Assembly (NCBI GenBank): GCA_903870275.1
Contig: CAIQCK010000016.1
Span: 20,756 to 84,755, forward strand
Length of the DNA stretch: 64,000 nt
Direction: 5' to 3'
From: an uncultured bacterium
Lineage (GTDB): Bacteria > Verrucomicrobiota > Verrucomicrobiia > CAIQCK01
A program made the position numbers and the translations under genes. The notes under the pieces were generated by a model that had not been told where the DNA came from, did not search any database, and worked only from the letters and a program-made list of their open reading frames with translations. Below, piece by piece: positions 30,500-38,813 of this stretch (position 1 is the stretch's first letter; each line of letters starts with the position of its first letter).

Positions 30500-31552
30500 A
30501 TGAAGATTGCGCGACTTGAATCAATAGGCCCATTGGCGACCTTCGACGCCTCCGCGAAGGAGCTTCCGAAGCGGCTGGTTCTTTTCAAGTGGGGTCAAAA
30601 TGAAACCACACGAGGACTTCGCCATGTAGGTGAGAAAACCCTCCAGGTCTTTTCCGCAAACCAGAAGGCGTTCGGTTTTGATTCCGTGGCGCTCGATTTC
30701 GAACACAACACCGTTCCAGGCACCGAGGAATACAAACTCTCTCCTCCGCCGCGGCTGATTGCCGGCACCGGAAAACCTTTTTGCGAGCGCGGCGTCGGCG
30801 TGGGCATTGACATCGAGCATTACACCCCGGAGGGAACCAAATTTGCTCTCGACGGCCATTACTCGAACATCTCCGGCGCCGCAGCCTTCGACGAAAATGG
30901 GGAAGTGATTTTCCTGCACTCTGGCGCGCTCGCGCGCCAGGGCGCGAACTTCGACGCCAAGCTTGGTCTCTTTTCCGCCGCCATCGGAGACGACGGCAAA
31001 TTCATCCACACCTCCGAAAACCAAATCCACGCCGCCAACCCTTCCATGAATAAACTCATCATCCAGATTTTCACCGCCCTCGGTTTGACTGCGCCCAAGG
31101 ACGACGCGACCGACGAGCAGCTCGCCGCCAGCGCCAAAGAGTTTCTCGCGAAGCTCGTGCCGGCCGCTCCGGGCACCAAGGCGCTCGAAACTTTCACGGC
31201 CCGGCTCGACAAGATCGAGAAAGCCGATCCGGCCGCGCCGCTCCAGACGTTCGCGGCCCGGCTCGATAAGATCGAGCGCGGTTACATCCTCGACCTCGCC
31301 GCGCGCGACGGGAAGGTCGTGCCGGCGGAAATGCTGCCGGACAAGGACGGCAAGGGCGGCGTCACGATCGAGGCGCTGCAGACGTTCGTCGCCAGCGCGC
31401 CGGTGACGGTGCCGCTCGAACAGCGCACGCCGCGCCACGTCCAGACCTTCAGCGCGACCGGGTTGACCGGCGCCACGGCCAGCGAGGCGGAAAAGATTCA
31501 CAAGAACTGCGGCGTCACGAAAGAGGACCTCGACAAATACGGGAAAGAGTAG
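30500..31552 (+). CDS. Prohead protease/scaffold, Mu gpI-like
   Basis: The 350-residue protein shows the gpI layout: an N-terminal protease domain (VALDFEHNTVPGTEEYKLS, IDIEHYTPEGTKFALDGHYS, IFLHSGALARQGANFDAK) and a C-terminal scaffold rich in helices (ALETFTARLDKIEKADPAAP). In Mu the scaffold is also made separately from an internal start (Z). A candidate internal ATG is at MNKLIIQIFTALGLTAPKDD but has no clear ribosome-binding site. Confidence 0.85.
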   Translation: MKIARLESIGPLATFDASAKELPKRLVLFKWGQNETTRGLRHVGEKTLQVFSANQKAFGFDSVALDFEHNTVPGTEEYKLSPPPRLIAGTGKPFCERGVGVGIDIEHYTPEGTKFALDGHYSNISGAAAFDENGEVIFLHSGALARQGANFDAKLGLFSAAIGDDGKFIHTSENQIHAANPSMNKLIIQIFTALGLTAPKDDATDEQLAASAKEFLAKLVPAAPGTKALETFTARLDKIEKADPAAPLQTFAARLDKIERGYILDLAARDGKVVPAEMLPDKDGKGGVTIEALQTFVASAPVTVPLEQRTPRHVQTFSATGLTGATASEAEKIHKNCGVTKEDLDKYGKE

Positions 31553-31555
31553 AGG

Positions 31556-31583
31556 CCAAAAGTCAGAAGACAGAATCCAGAAA
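31556..31583. repeat. Heptanucleotide repeat, CCAAAAG family
   Basis: CCAAAAG, TCAGAAG, ACAGAAT and CCAGAAA fill the short gap between the protease/scaffold gene and the decoration-like gene. Confidence 0.65.
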
Positions 31584-31603
31584 TAGAAAAAGGAATCAAG
31601 ACC

Positions 31604-32122
31604 ATGCTCACCGACAACATCAATCTCCCGGAAAAGAGCGACCATCTTTTCATCACCGGCCCGATCGAGAAGGCAACGCACATCTTCTTCGGCGGAATCG
31701 TCGCCACCAATCCCGCGGGCAACATGGTCCCGGCCGAGGACACGGCGGGGCTCATCGTCCGCGGCGTGGCCGAGCAGGAAGTGGACAATACCAACGGCGA
31801 GGCCGGCGACAAGACCGTGGTTGCCAAGCGCGCGCCGCGCTGGGTGCCGAACAGCGCGATCCATCCGCTCGGTCCCGACGACGTCGGCAAGGTCTGTTTC
31901 ATCGAAGACGACAACACAGTCGCGCGGACCAGCGGCAGCAAGATCGTCGCGGGCATCACGCTCGAACTGAGCGCCGATGGCTCGGTCGTCTGCGTGGACT
32001 TCTTCCTCGCGGCCGCGGGCGCTGCCGCCGCGCCGGAGTCGGAAACCTCCGAGGGAAGCTCCGAGGAAAGTTCTCACCCGCCGGCCTCTTCGGAAGCCTC
32101 CAGTTCGTCGGCCGCTGAATAA
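31604..32122 (+). CDS. Head decoration-like protein with Ser-rich tail
   Basis: The 172-residue protein sits between protease/scaffold and capsid genes, the usual place for a head-stabilising protein, and its beta-rich body (FITGPIEKATHIFFGGIVAT, AGDKTVVAKRAPRW) fits. The last 30 residues are Ser/Glu-rich (ETSEGSSEESSHPPASSEAS) and probably disordered. AAAGGA precedes the ATG. Confidence 0.7.
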   Translation: MLTDNINLPEKSDHLFITGPIEKATHIFFGGIVATNPAGNMVPAEDTAGLIVRGVAEQEVDNTNGEAGDKTVVAKRAPRWVPNSAIHPLGPDDVGKVCFIEDDNTVARTSGSKIVAGITLELSADGSVVCVDFFLAAAGAAAAPESETSEGSSEESSHPPASSEASSSSAAE

Positions 32123-32166
32123 CACACCGCCACTCTCACTCATCACCTAAACAAAGGAACGCAGCC

Positions 32167-33177
32167 ATGATCATCAACCAAGCCAACATCGCGGAACTCT
32201 GGCGGAGCTACCGCGTCCGATACGAGAAAGCCTACCAGGCCGCGGAGCCGAAGTGGCGCAACGCCGCGGTGGAGATTCCCTCCAGCGTCCGCACGAACGT
32301 CTATGCCTGGCTCGCGTCCATTCCCGGCATGAAGAAGCTGGTGGATGTCGCGACGATCAACCGGCTGAAGGCCATCAAATACTCGATCGAGAACGAGGAG
32401 TGGGAGGACACGATCGAAGTGCCGGAGTTCGACATCGAGACCGACCAATACGGCATCTACAACGGCCGCTTCGAGGCGCTCGGCGACGTGGCCGCGTATC
32501 ATCCCGATGAACTGGTTGTTGCCGCGCTCTGCGGTGGCTTCGCCGCCAGCGCGCTCGACTACACCGGAACGCCGTTCTTCAGCGCCAACAAGAAAGCCGT
32601 GCCGGAGTCGAAGTTCCCCTTCACAAACTTCGGCACCAACAAGCTTGACCGCGTGGCGTTCCGCGCCGGCGTCGCGAACCTGATCGGCCGGATGAACTCG
32701 CAAGGCCGTTCGATGGGACTCGGCCGCAAACTCGCGCTGGTCGTCGGTTCGAAGAACCGCGCGATGGGATTGGACATCCTCGAAGGCCAGCAGGTCAACC
32801 TGACCGCGACTTTCGCGGAAGGCCAACTGACATCGCTCTACGGTGGCGGCACCAATGTGGACAAGGGCACCGCCGAGCTGGTGGTGTGGCCGGCCGTGGA
32901 CGCGTTCAACCCGGATTTCTGGGCCATCCTGGAGCGAGGCTTCCCCGGCATCGCGCCAATCATCCACCAGGTCAACTTGCGCGCGCGGCTCAATTCATGC
33001 ACGGAGCCGAACAGCGAATATGTCCTGACCCATCACAAGTTCTTGTTCCAGGCTTACGGCCGCTACGGCGCCGGCTACGGCCTGCCCGAACTCGCCTACG
33101 GCAGCACCGGCGCCGGCGCGCTCGGCGCCAAGGACCCGAAGCTGGAAGAGTTCAAAGACCCGGCCGGCAAGAAATAG
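32167..33177 (+). CDS. Major capsid protein, Mu gpT-like
   Basis: The 336-residue protein matches the gpT family: FRVRYEKAYQ-like start (WRSYRVRYEKAYQAAEPKWR), EWEDTIEVPEFDIETDQYGI, GRFEALGDVAAYHPDEL and DYTGTPFFSANKK. It would form the icosahedral shell. AAAGGA lies nine bases before the start. A strong hairpin follows the gene. Confidence 0.92.
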   Translation: MIINQANIAELWRSYRVRYEKAYQAAEPKWRNAAVEIPSSVRTNVYAWLASIPGMKKLVDVATINRLKAIKYSIENEEWEDTIEVPEFDIETDQYGIYNGRFEALGDVAAYHPDELVVAALCGGFAASALDYTGTPFFSANKKAVPESKFPFTNFGTNKLDRVAFRAGVANLIGRMNSQGRSMGLGRKLALVVGSKNRAMGLDILEGQQVNLTATFAEGQLTSLYGGGTNVDKGTAELVVWPAVDAFNPDFWAILERGFPGIAPIIHQVNLRARLNSCTEPNSEYVLTHHKFLFQAYGRYGAGYGLPELAYGSTGAGALGAKDPKLEEFKDPAGKK

Positions 33178-33198
33178 CATCCAGCGAAGCGCCAGCAG

Positions 33199-33239
33199 GA
33201 ACGGGCGCTGGTGCGCGTGGTAGCCGCCAGCGCCCGTTC
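33199..33239 (+). terminator. Hairpin after the capsid gene
   Basis: GAACGGGCGCTGG and its exact reverse complement CCAGCGCCCGTTC form a 13-bp stem with a 15-base loop. There is no T tract, so it may stabilise the capsid mRNA or attenuate transcription rather than end it. Confidence 0.6.
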
Positions 33240-33256
33240 GCTTGTCGAAAACCGAA

Positions 33257-33811
33257 ATGAACTACATCGAGCTATGGCAGTTGACGGGAAGCCTTCCGAG
33301 CGACTTCCTTTGCCAGGCCCTCGATGACGCGGGCGACGCCGCGACGTTCACCACGCCCGCCCTCATTGCCGCCACGCTCGCCGCTGCGCGCAAAGGCGTG
33401 CCGCCGAGCGAATCGAGTGAATCGGAGAGTTCAAGCGCGCCGGACATTAACGATGCCGTCGCGCGGATGCTCGGCGTGTGGTCGGACATCCAGACCGACG
33501 TGCAGCAGATGATTGACGGCCGCGTTGCACAGCGGTTTCCAGTCCCTTTCACCGCGCCCCTACCAGCCATCGTCATCACGGCCGCCAAGACGTTTGCGCT
33601 CGAACTGCTCTACAACCGCCGCGGCTTCACCGGGGAGGAAAAGAATCCCTACTACACACAAGCCGAGAAGCTGCGGACGCGCCTTGAAAAAATCGGCCGC
33701 AATGAAGAGCAGATCGAGCCGGCCAAAAAGCCGGTGCGTCCGCCCGCCGTCTTCATTGGCGGACGGTCCAAGATCACGCCCAACGGCGGCCGGGGAGGAA
33801 TGCTCGCGTGA
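33257..33811 (+). CDS. Head-tail connector protein, Mu gp36-like (DUF1320)
   Basis: The 184-residue protein follows the capsid gene, as gp36 does in Mu. It starts MNYIELWQLTGSLPSDFLCQ and has FALELLYNRRGFTGEEKNPY. A Ser/Glu insert (PPSESSESESSSAPD) interrupts the usual fold. Coupled by GTGA/ATGA to the next gene. Confidence 0.75.
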   Translation: MNYIELWQLTGSLPSDFLCQALDDAGDAATFTTPALIAATLAAARKGVPPSESSESESSSAPDINDAVARMLGVWSDIQTDVQQMIDGRVAQRFPVPFTAPLPAIVITAAKTFALELLYNRRGFTGEEKNPYYTQAEKLRTRLEKIGRNEEQIEPAKKPVRPPAVFIGGRSKITPNGGRGGMLA

Positions 33812-34326
33812 ACAGCGAAACTTCATCCTCCGCGCCGCCGACGCTCGACGCCGCCGCGATCCTGCGGATGCTGCGCGGTTATCTACTGCCGTGGGTGCAG
33901 TCGGAGAAAGGCGCACTCTCGCTCGCGCGCGATCCGTGGCACGTCCTGGAAATCCTCGCCGCGTCGCCGGTCGGATTTCGCGTCATTCTCTCCTGGGACG
34001 GCGAAGAGGCGCAGACCGATCAGGAGGTTGCCGGCATCTTCACCCAGAAGATCAAGGTCATCGTCTCGCACAATCGCGGTCTCAAGAAACAGCCTGGCGA
34101 AAACCTCATCATCCCGGACGCCGAGCGGCCGGCGCTGATCGAACGTGTCACGCAGGTTCGCGACAAGCTGCGCGGTTACGTTTTCCCAACCGGCGAGACC
34201 AGCGGCATCATGAACTATCGCTTCGCGCGGCCATTCATCACACCGATGAACATGCCGCTCGACGCATTCGAGATGGAGTTCCAGTTGGTCGTGGCCATCA
34301 CCGACGTGTTTGAGCCGGAGTCATGA
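33808..34326 (+). CDS. Tail-terminator-like protein, Mu gp37-like
   Basis: The 172-residue protein begins with a Ser-rich start (MNSETSSSAPPTLD) and has FTQKIKVIVSHNRGLKKQPG and FARPFITPMNMPLDAFEMEF. Position and the fold-like C-terminus fit the tail-completion proteins. ATGA overlaps join it to its neighbours. The assignment is by position and general pattern. Confidence 0.6.
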   Translation: MNSETSSSAPPTLDAAAILRMLRGYLLPWVQSEKGALSLARDPWHVLEILAASPVGFRVILSWDGEEAQTDQEVAGIFTQKIKVIVSHNRGLKKQPGENLIIPDAERPALIERVTQVRDKLRGYVFPTGETSGIMNYRFARPFITPMNMPLDAFEMEFQLVVAITDVFEPES

Positions 34327-35837
34327 ACCTCGCTCCATTCATCCAGGGGAACCGGAACATCATCTGGGGAAGCAACGGTGTTTTCAACGAGGCCGAGATT
34401 GTGGAGGAAGGCGAACTCGATCCCATTGTGGATGAAGATACCATCCCAAACAACGACGGCATTGTCGTGACTCACATCCTAATGCCGCAGGGCGCGGAGG
34501 TGCCGTTCACGATTGTTTGCCAGCGCGGCGTTCCGCTGCCGGTCACCGGCCAGCTTGTCACCGCGATGGGCGTGGAGTGCGTCGTGGTCAAATCCGCGCC
34601 GAAGAAGGCGCGCAAGCACGAGATGCTCGCGAAGGTCACCTGCAAACGCTATGACGCGATCGACGGCCCGCCGAGCAACACACCGACCGATTCAAGCGAG
34701 CCGCCGACATCGAGCAAACCGGCTTCCTCCGTTTCCGAGCCGGAGTCTTCGATGTTCATCCCGCGTTCGAGCTATCCAGAGTCCAGCAGCAGAACCATTC
34801 CGCCGCTGCCGTCGTCAAGCGAGCCGCGCTCCAGTGAAAGCCTGCCGTCGTCGAGCGAGCGGTCATCCTCCGCGCCGTCTTCGTCGAGCACGCCGCCCAG
34901 CTCGGCACCGTCATCGAGCAGCACGCCGCCCTCATCGTCGTTGCCATCGTCGAGCAGCACGCCGCCATCGTCGAGCGCGCCATCGTCAAGCAGCACGCCG
35001 CCGTCGTCGAGCGCGCCATCGTCTTCGAGCACACCGCCCTCATCGAGCAGCACACCGCCCTCATCGAGCAGCACGCCGCCGTCATCGAGCAGCACGCCGC
35101 CTTCATCGAGCAGCACGCCGCCATCGTCGGCATCCGAGCCGAACAGTGGCGCAGTGTTTCACGTGGACGCGTCCGTTATTGGTTCGATGTTTCAGGACGC
35201 CTCGGAACTTATACCGGTTGCCAATGGCGATCCTGTCGGCCGCATGGCCGATCAGTCCGGCAACGGCAACGACCTGGTCGCCGGTTCCGCGCCGACTTAT
35301 CAAGCCGGTGTTTACAACGGGAAGGGCTGCCTGCGCTTCGACGGTTTGACTAATTATCTCAAGAGCATTTCCAATCTCGGAATCACCGGACTCGGCGCGC
35401 CGGTCACACTTGTGTTCGTTGGGAAATTTAACGACACGCCGGGCGCTTGGAACCCGCTCATTGGCTTCGGCACGCCGTCCGGCAACGGAACCAATTTTGA
35501 GGTTGAGACGGTTGATGGCAAATGGATGTTCCACGGCGGCGGCTCCGGCGACGTCGGCAGCTCCCTGGCCATCGACACCGATCTGCACGTCCACGTCCTT
35601 TACTACGATGGGACGAACATCTTCTGGAGCATCGATGGCGTGCCTGTCTACGACTACACGATGCCCGTTGCGTTGGTAACGGCCGCCAGCCCAATCGCGC
35701 TCGGCGCCAACGGTTGGGATGGCAGCGGTCCGGTGCCGGCGGACATCTGCGAGGCGCTCGTGTTTGACTCCCAGTTGGATTCGGGTGCGCAGCTCGCGTT
35801 GACCGATTTTCTCAAAACCAAATGGGGAATTGCTTAG
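34323..35837 (+). CDS. Tail protein with Ser/Pro repeat stalk and lectin-like domain
   Basis: Residues 1-115 (MNLAPFIQGNRNIIWGSNGV, NNDGIVVTHILMPQGAEVPF, KSAPKKARKHEMLAKVTCKR) are paralogous to the next gene. A Ser/Pro/Thr stalk of about 150 residues follows, with SSSSTPP units, and then a C-terminal domain of about 225 residues (ADQSGNGNDLVAGSAPTYQA, CLRFDGLTNYLKSISNLGIT, VLYYDGTNIFWSIDGVPV) typical of LamG/concanavalin-like folds. It probably displays a sugar-binding domain on the virion and could aid adsorption. Confidence 0.75.
   Translation: MNLAPFIQGNRNIIWGSNGVFNEAEIVEEGELDPIVDEDTIPNNDGIVVTHILMPQGAEVPFTIVCQRGVPLPVTGQLVTAMGVECVVVKSAPKKARKHEMLAKVTCKRYDAIDGPPSNTPTDSSEPPTSSKPASSVSEPESSMFIPRSSYPESSSRTIPPLPSSSEPRSSESLPSSSERSSSAPSSSSTPPSSAPSSSSTPPSSSLPSSSSTPPSSSAPSSSSTPPSSSAPSSSSTPPSSSSTPPSSSSTPPSSSSTPPSSSSTPPSSASEPNSGAVFHVDASVIGSMFQDASELIPVANGDPVGRMADQSGNGNDLVAGSAPTYQAGVYNGKGCLRFDGLTNYLKSISNLGITGLGAPVTLVFVGKFNDTPGAWNPLIGFGTPSGNGTNFEVETVDGKWMFHGGGSGDVGSSLAIDTDLHVHVLYYDGTNIFWSIDGVPVYDYTMPVALVTAASPIALGANGWDGSGPVPADICEALVFDSQLDSGAQLALTDFLKTKWGIA
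34858..35130. repeat. Tandem coding repeat of the Ser/Pro stalk
   Basis: Near-repeats of TCGAGCAGCACGCCGCC with 21- to 33-base periods encode SSSSTPP and related units. At least nine STPP units are visible. The period is a multiple of three, unlike the 7-base repeats, so copy number can change without frameshift. Confidence 0.85.
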
Positions 35838-35883
35838 CCGATTTTCACCACTCCATCACTCTATCGAAAGGAAAAACAGCACC

Positions 35884-36333
35884 ATGAAGTTATCACCGGT
35901 CATTCAAGGAAACAAAACCGTCATCTGGGGCAGCGGCGGCGTTCTCAACTCGGCGGAGATCGTCGAGGACGCGGACGTTGAGCCGATCGTTGCCGAGGCC
36001 ACCATCGAGGACAATAACGGCTTCACGATCACGCACGTCATGATTCCCGATGGCGACAAGCGGAACGTCACCGTCGTGGCCCGGCGCGATATTCCCCTGC
36101 CGACCACCGGCACAATCCTGAAGGTCTGGGGAATGCTCTGCTCGTGCGTCAAGGCGTCGCCGAAGAAGGCGCGCAAGAAAGAGATGACGGCGAAGATCGA
36201 GTTCGTGCGCTACGCCGGCATTGATTACGAGGCGTTGTGGGATGAGCAGAATCCGTCGTCGAGCGGCGGCGCCGGTCCGAGTGCCGGTCCCGAGGAATCC
36301 ATCCTGGCCAGCGAGAGCCAGAGCGAGAGCTGA
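35884..36333 (+). CDS. Tail-tube/sheath-associated protein paralogous to the stalk gene
   Basis: The 149-residue protein (MKLSPVIQGNKTVIWGSGGV, DNNGFTITHVMIPDGDKRNV, KASPKKARKKEMTAKIEFVR) is the stand-alone form of the N-terminal domain of the preceding protein. It ends in a Ser/Gly/Glu-rich tail (SSGGAGPSAGPEESILASES). It precedes the tail chaperone, so a tail-tube role is likely. AAAGGA precedes the start. Confidence 0.7.
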   Translation: MKLSPVIQGNKTVIWGSGGVLNSAEIVEDADVEPIVAEATIEDNNGFTITHVMIPDGDKRNVTVVARRDIPLPTTGTILKVWGMLCSCVKASPKKARKKEMTAKIEFVRYAGIDYEALWDEQNPSSSGGAGPSAGPEESILASESQSES

Positions 36334-36346
36334 TTCTCCGCGCGCC

Positions 36347-36414
36347 GTAGCCGCCGACGTAAGTCGGTGGCTGCCGCGTGCCAAGGACCGCCACGCTCTT
36401 ACGAGCGCGGCTAC
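36347..36414. repeat. Composite palindromic element between tail genes
   Basis: GTAGCCGC (36347-36354) pairs with GCGGCTAC (36407-36414). Inside are GCCGCCGAC-GTAA-GTCGGTGGC and CGCTC-TTAC-GAGCG hairpins, followed by six A residues and the ribosome-binding site of the next gene. Confidence 0.65.
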
Positions 36415-36429
36415 AAAAAAGGAACCGCC

Positions 36430-36969
36430 ATGTCCAAACCAAGCGCCCCAACTCCCGCGCCGCCCGCGCCGCCTCCGCAACCCGTCCGCGGCCTGTCCGC
36501 GCCACAGAAAGCCGCCCTCGCCACGGCTCGCGAAAATAGCGCCAGCGGCATTCCCGCCGTCGTGCTTGCCGCCGTCGTGCCGAAGACGGCTGCGGTCCAC
36601 GGCATCGTGTTTCAACCGTTCTACCCGCGCGTGTTCGCCATCTTGCGCGACATCAAATCCGTCGTCGTCGGCGCGACGATGGACGGCCTGGCGCCGGACG
36701 AGCAGATAGACAACGTGATGCGCTCGCTCTACGTCATGACCGCGCCGATCGCGGAAGTGAAGATGCAGGTTGCCCAGGGAATCGAGCACCTCACCACGCG
36801 CGCTTATGACGCGCTCGGCGAGCGGTTCGAGGTCAAGGACCTGCCCGACATCATCCAGGCCATGCTCGCGCACATCGCCGGAGGATTCTCCACGGTGCCG
36901 GGCGGCAAGGATGCCGCCGAAAAAAAAGCGCCGGTGGCGGCACCGGCTGCGGATGGTTCCTCCGTCTAA
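36430..36969 (+). CDS. Tail assembly chaperone, short form
   Basis: The 179-residue protein lies directly before the tape measure, as tail assembly chaperones do. It has a Pro-rich start, helices such as DEQIDNVMRSLYVMTAPIAE and LPDIIQAMLAHIAGG, and ends in a low-complexity tail. Near its end the codons GAA AAA AAA GCG at 36919-36930 create a slippery run of eight A, where a -1 shift leads into the next frame. AAAGGA precedes the ATG. Confidence 0.8.
   Translation: MSKPSAPTPAPPAPPPQPVRGLSAPQKAALATARENSASGIPAVVLAAVVPKTAAVHGIVFQPFYPRVFAILRDIKSVVVGATMDGLAPDEQIDNVMRSLYVMTAPIAEVKMQVAQGIEHLTTRAYDALGERFEVKDLPDIIQAMLAHIAGGFSTVPGGKDAAEKKAPVAAPAADGSSV
36920..36927 (+). promoter_or_regulatory. Programmed -1 frameshift site in the tail chaperone
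   Basis: Eight A residues in the 0-frame context GAA AAA AAA GCG allow the tRNAs to slip from AAA AAA (36922-36927) to the same codons one base back. Reading then continues from 36927 in the downstream frame. Confidence 0.75.
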
Positions 36970-37157
36970 TCGAAACCCTCGCCAATGGAGACCCGACGAA
37001 ATTCGACACGATCATGGACACCGTGCCAATGAATGTTTGCTTCATGACGGCCGCGGCGCGCGCGGAACGCAAGGCCGAGGAAAACGGCCAGGAAGCGCCA
37101 GAGGGTTATTTCGCCGATGAACTCCTCGATGCGATCGAAGCCGCCGGTGAGGACTGA
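36927..37157 (+). CDS. Frameshift extension of the tail chaperone (long form)
   Basis: From 36927 the -1 frame continues for 76 codons: SAGGGTGCGWFLRLIETLAN, then DPTKFDTIMDTVPMNVCFMT and EGYFADELLDAIEAAGED, ending at 37155-37157 just before the tape measure start at 37161. This part has no convincing start of its own. It matches the known pattern of short and long tail chaperones, made in a fixed ratio, that help load the tape measure. Confidence 0.75.
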   Translation, partial: SAGGGTGCGWFLRLIETLANGDPTKFDTIMDTVPMNVCFMTAAARAERKAEENGQEAPEGYFADELLDAIEAAGED

Positions 37158-37160
37158 GCC

Positions 37161-38813
37161 ATGAAACTTGAAGCCATCGCCAGGCTCGACAACCAGCAGA
37201 TGCTGGCGGGTTTGAACCAGATCATGCAACGCGCGAGCGGCGCCGGCAGCGCCATCGTGCGGCACCTCGGCTCCGTTGCCGCGCTTGCAGGTGTCAGTCT
37301 CTCGATCGGCGGCATTGCCGCCGAGATAGGGCGCGTCATCGAGCGCGGATCGGAACTCAACATCCTCGCGATTCGCACCGGCCAGACCGCCGAGGCGATG
37401 CTCAAGCTGGAGCGCGCCGGCAAGGTCGCCGGCCTCGGGGCCGAGACGATGGCCATGATGGTCAACCGCCTGCAGGCGGCGCTCGCGGGCGTCAACGAAA
37501 TGGGCGAGCACACCGAGCACACGTTTCAGCGCCTCGGCCTCGACGTGAACAAACTGCGCACGATGACGGCCGCGCAGCAGATGCAGGCGTTGCAGACCGC
37601 GCTCGCGAAGGTGTCCAACCAGGCCGACAAGGTTCAGATTCTCCGCAATCTGTTTGGCCGCGAAGGCGCGGCGCTGCTGCCGGTCTTTGCCGGCGGCGAC
37701 ATGGGCGCGCCGCTCTCCGCCGGCGCCGCGCTGCTCGCCAAAAACGCCGAGACGTTCCACAAGGTCAGCGTCGCGCTCGGCCGCGCCGGCGAAGTCGTCA
37801 AGGGGTTCTTCTTTGGCATCGCGGACCGCGTCGCAACCGTGCTGCTGCCGCTGCTCGACCGGTTCAACAAGATGGATTTCTCAAAGTGGGGCCAGCAGAT
37901 CGGCGGCGTCATCGCGCTGCTCGTCGACGCCTTCAAGGAAGGCAAGCTCGGCGATCTCGTTGGCCTTGCACTCAAGGTCGGATTCATGGAGGCGACAAAT
38001 TTTCTAGCCGGCGCGCTGGCCGGCGTTGCCACGATGGCCGCCGGCATGTTTGGACCGGTGCTGATGACTTCGTTCCGGTTTCTCACCGATGGCAGCCTCT
38101 GGACCGGCCTGGCCGATGGCCTGGAATGGGCCGTCGCAAAGTTCGCTGCGGCCTTCCTCGCGTGCTTCCAGGAACCCCTTTCCCACATCTCGGCCGCGTT
38201 CGAGGTCATTGCCCACACGTTCGCGGGCTGGATTGTTTGGTCTTGGAACCAACTCGCCTCCACCGCCGCGGGCAAATGGATGGGCATGAAGCAACTGGAG
38301 GTGAAGGGCGACAAGACCTACGAGGAATATCGCCAGGATTATTTGAAAGGCTCCAAAGCGACCGTGGGCGCGTTCAAGGGCATTGCCGCCAAGGATGCGC
38401 CGGCGGCAAAGAGCGAGTTGAGCGCGGCCGTCAATGCGCGGATGGCCGAGGTTGCCGCCATCATCCAGAAGGCGATGAAGGATTTTTCGGAGGGCCGCGG
38501 CAACCTCCAGATTTTTGGCGCGTCGCTTGAGGAAGCCCGGACGAAACTGGCGGCGCTGGCCGCCGGCATTAAGACCGCCCCTGACAAAACCAGTGCCGAA
38601 AACGTCGCCGCGGGCGGGACTGGCTTGCTCGCGAAGATCGCGGGCGTCAAAGAAACCGACAGCCTCTCAAGGGCCGGCCTGTTCATGTCCCGCACATCGT
38701 CGGCCAGCTCGGATTACGCGCGCAACACGGCGCGGAACACGAGCGACATGGTCAGGCTGATGAGGGAAATTCTTTCCCGCCAGGGCGCGGGCGATGCCTT
38801 CCTGAACGCATGA
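37161..38813 (+). CDS. Tail tape measure protein
   Basis: The 550-residue protein follows the chaperone pair. It has a coiled-coil N-terminus (MLAGLNQIMQRASGAGSAIV), then LSIGGIAAEIGRVIERGSEL and ALQTALAKVSNQADKVQILR, and a hydrophobic centre with several membrane-like segments (FLAGALAGVATMAAGMFGPV). Tape measures set tail length, and 550 residues is short, so the tail should be short for this class. The next start overlaps by ATGA. Confidence 0.85.
   Translation: MKLEAIARLDNQQMLAGLNQIMQRASGAGSAIVRHLGSVAALAGVSLSIGGIAAEIGRVIERGSELNILAIRTGQTAEAMLKLERAGKVAGLGAETMAMMVNRLQAALAGVNEMGEHTEHTFQRLGLDVNKLRTMTAAQQMQALQTALAKVSNQADKVQILRNLFGREGAALLPVFAGGDMGAPLSAGAALLAKNAETFHKVSVALGRAGEVVKGFFFGIADRVATVLLPLLDRFNKMDFSKWGQQIGGVIALLVDAFKEGKLGDLVGLALKVGFMEATNFLAGALAGVATMAAGMFGPVLMTSFRFLTDGSLWTGLADGLEWAVAKFAAAFLACFQEPLSHISAAFEVIAHTFAGWIVWSWNQLASTAAGKWMGMKQLEVKGDKTYEEYRQDYLKGSKATVGAFKGIAAKDAPAAKSELSAAVNARMAEVAAIIQKAMKDFSEGRGNLQIFGASLEEARTKLAALAAGIKTAPDKTSAENVAAGGTGLLAKIAGVKETDSLSRAGLFMSRTSSASSDYARNTARNTSDMVRLMREILSRQGAGDAFLNA

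Noticed and set aside
30521..32146. Long leftward open frame of about 540 codons
   Set aside because: It is the antisense of the protease/scaffold and decoration-like genes, Arg/Gly/Leu-rich without motifs.
34858..35130. Regularly spaced repeats that could suggest a CRISPR array
   Set aside because: The units have no unique spacers, lie in an open frame and encode SSSSTPP-type repeats of a tail protein; no cas genes are near.
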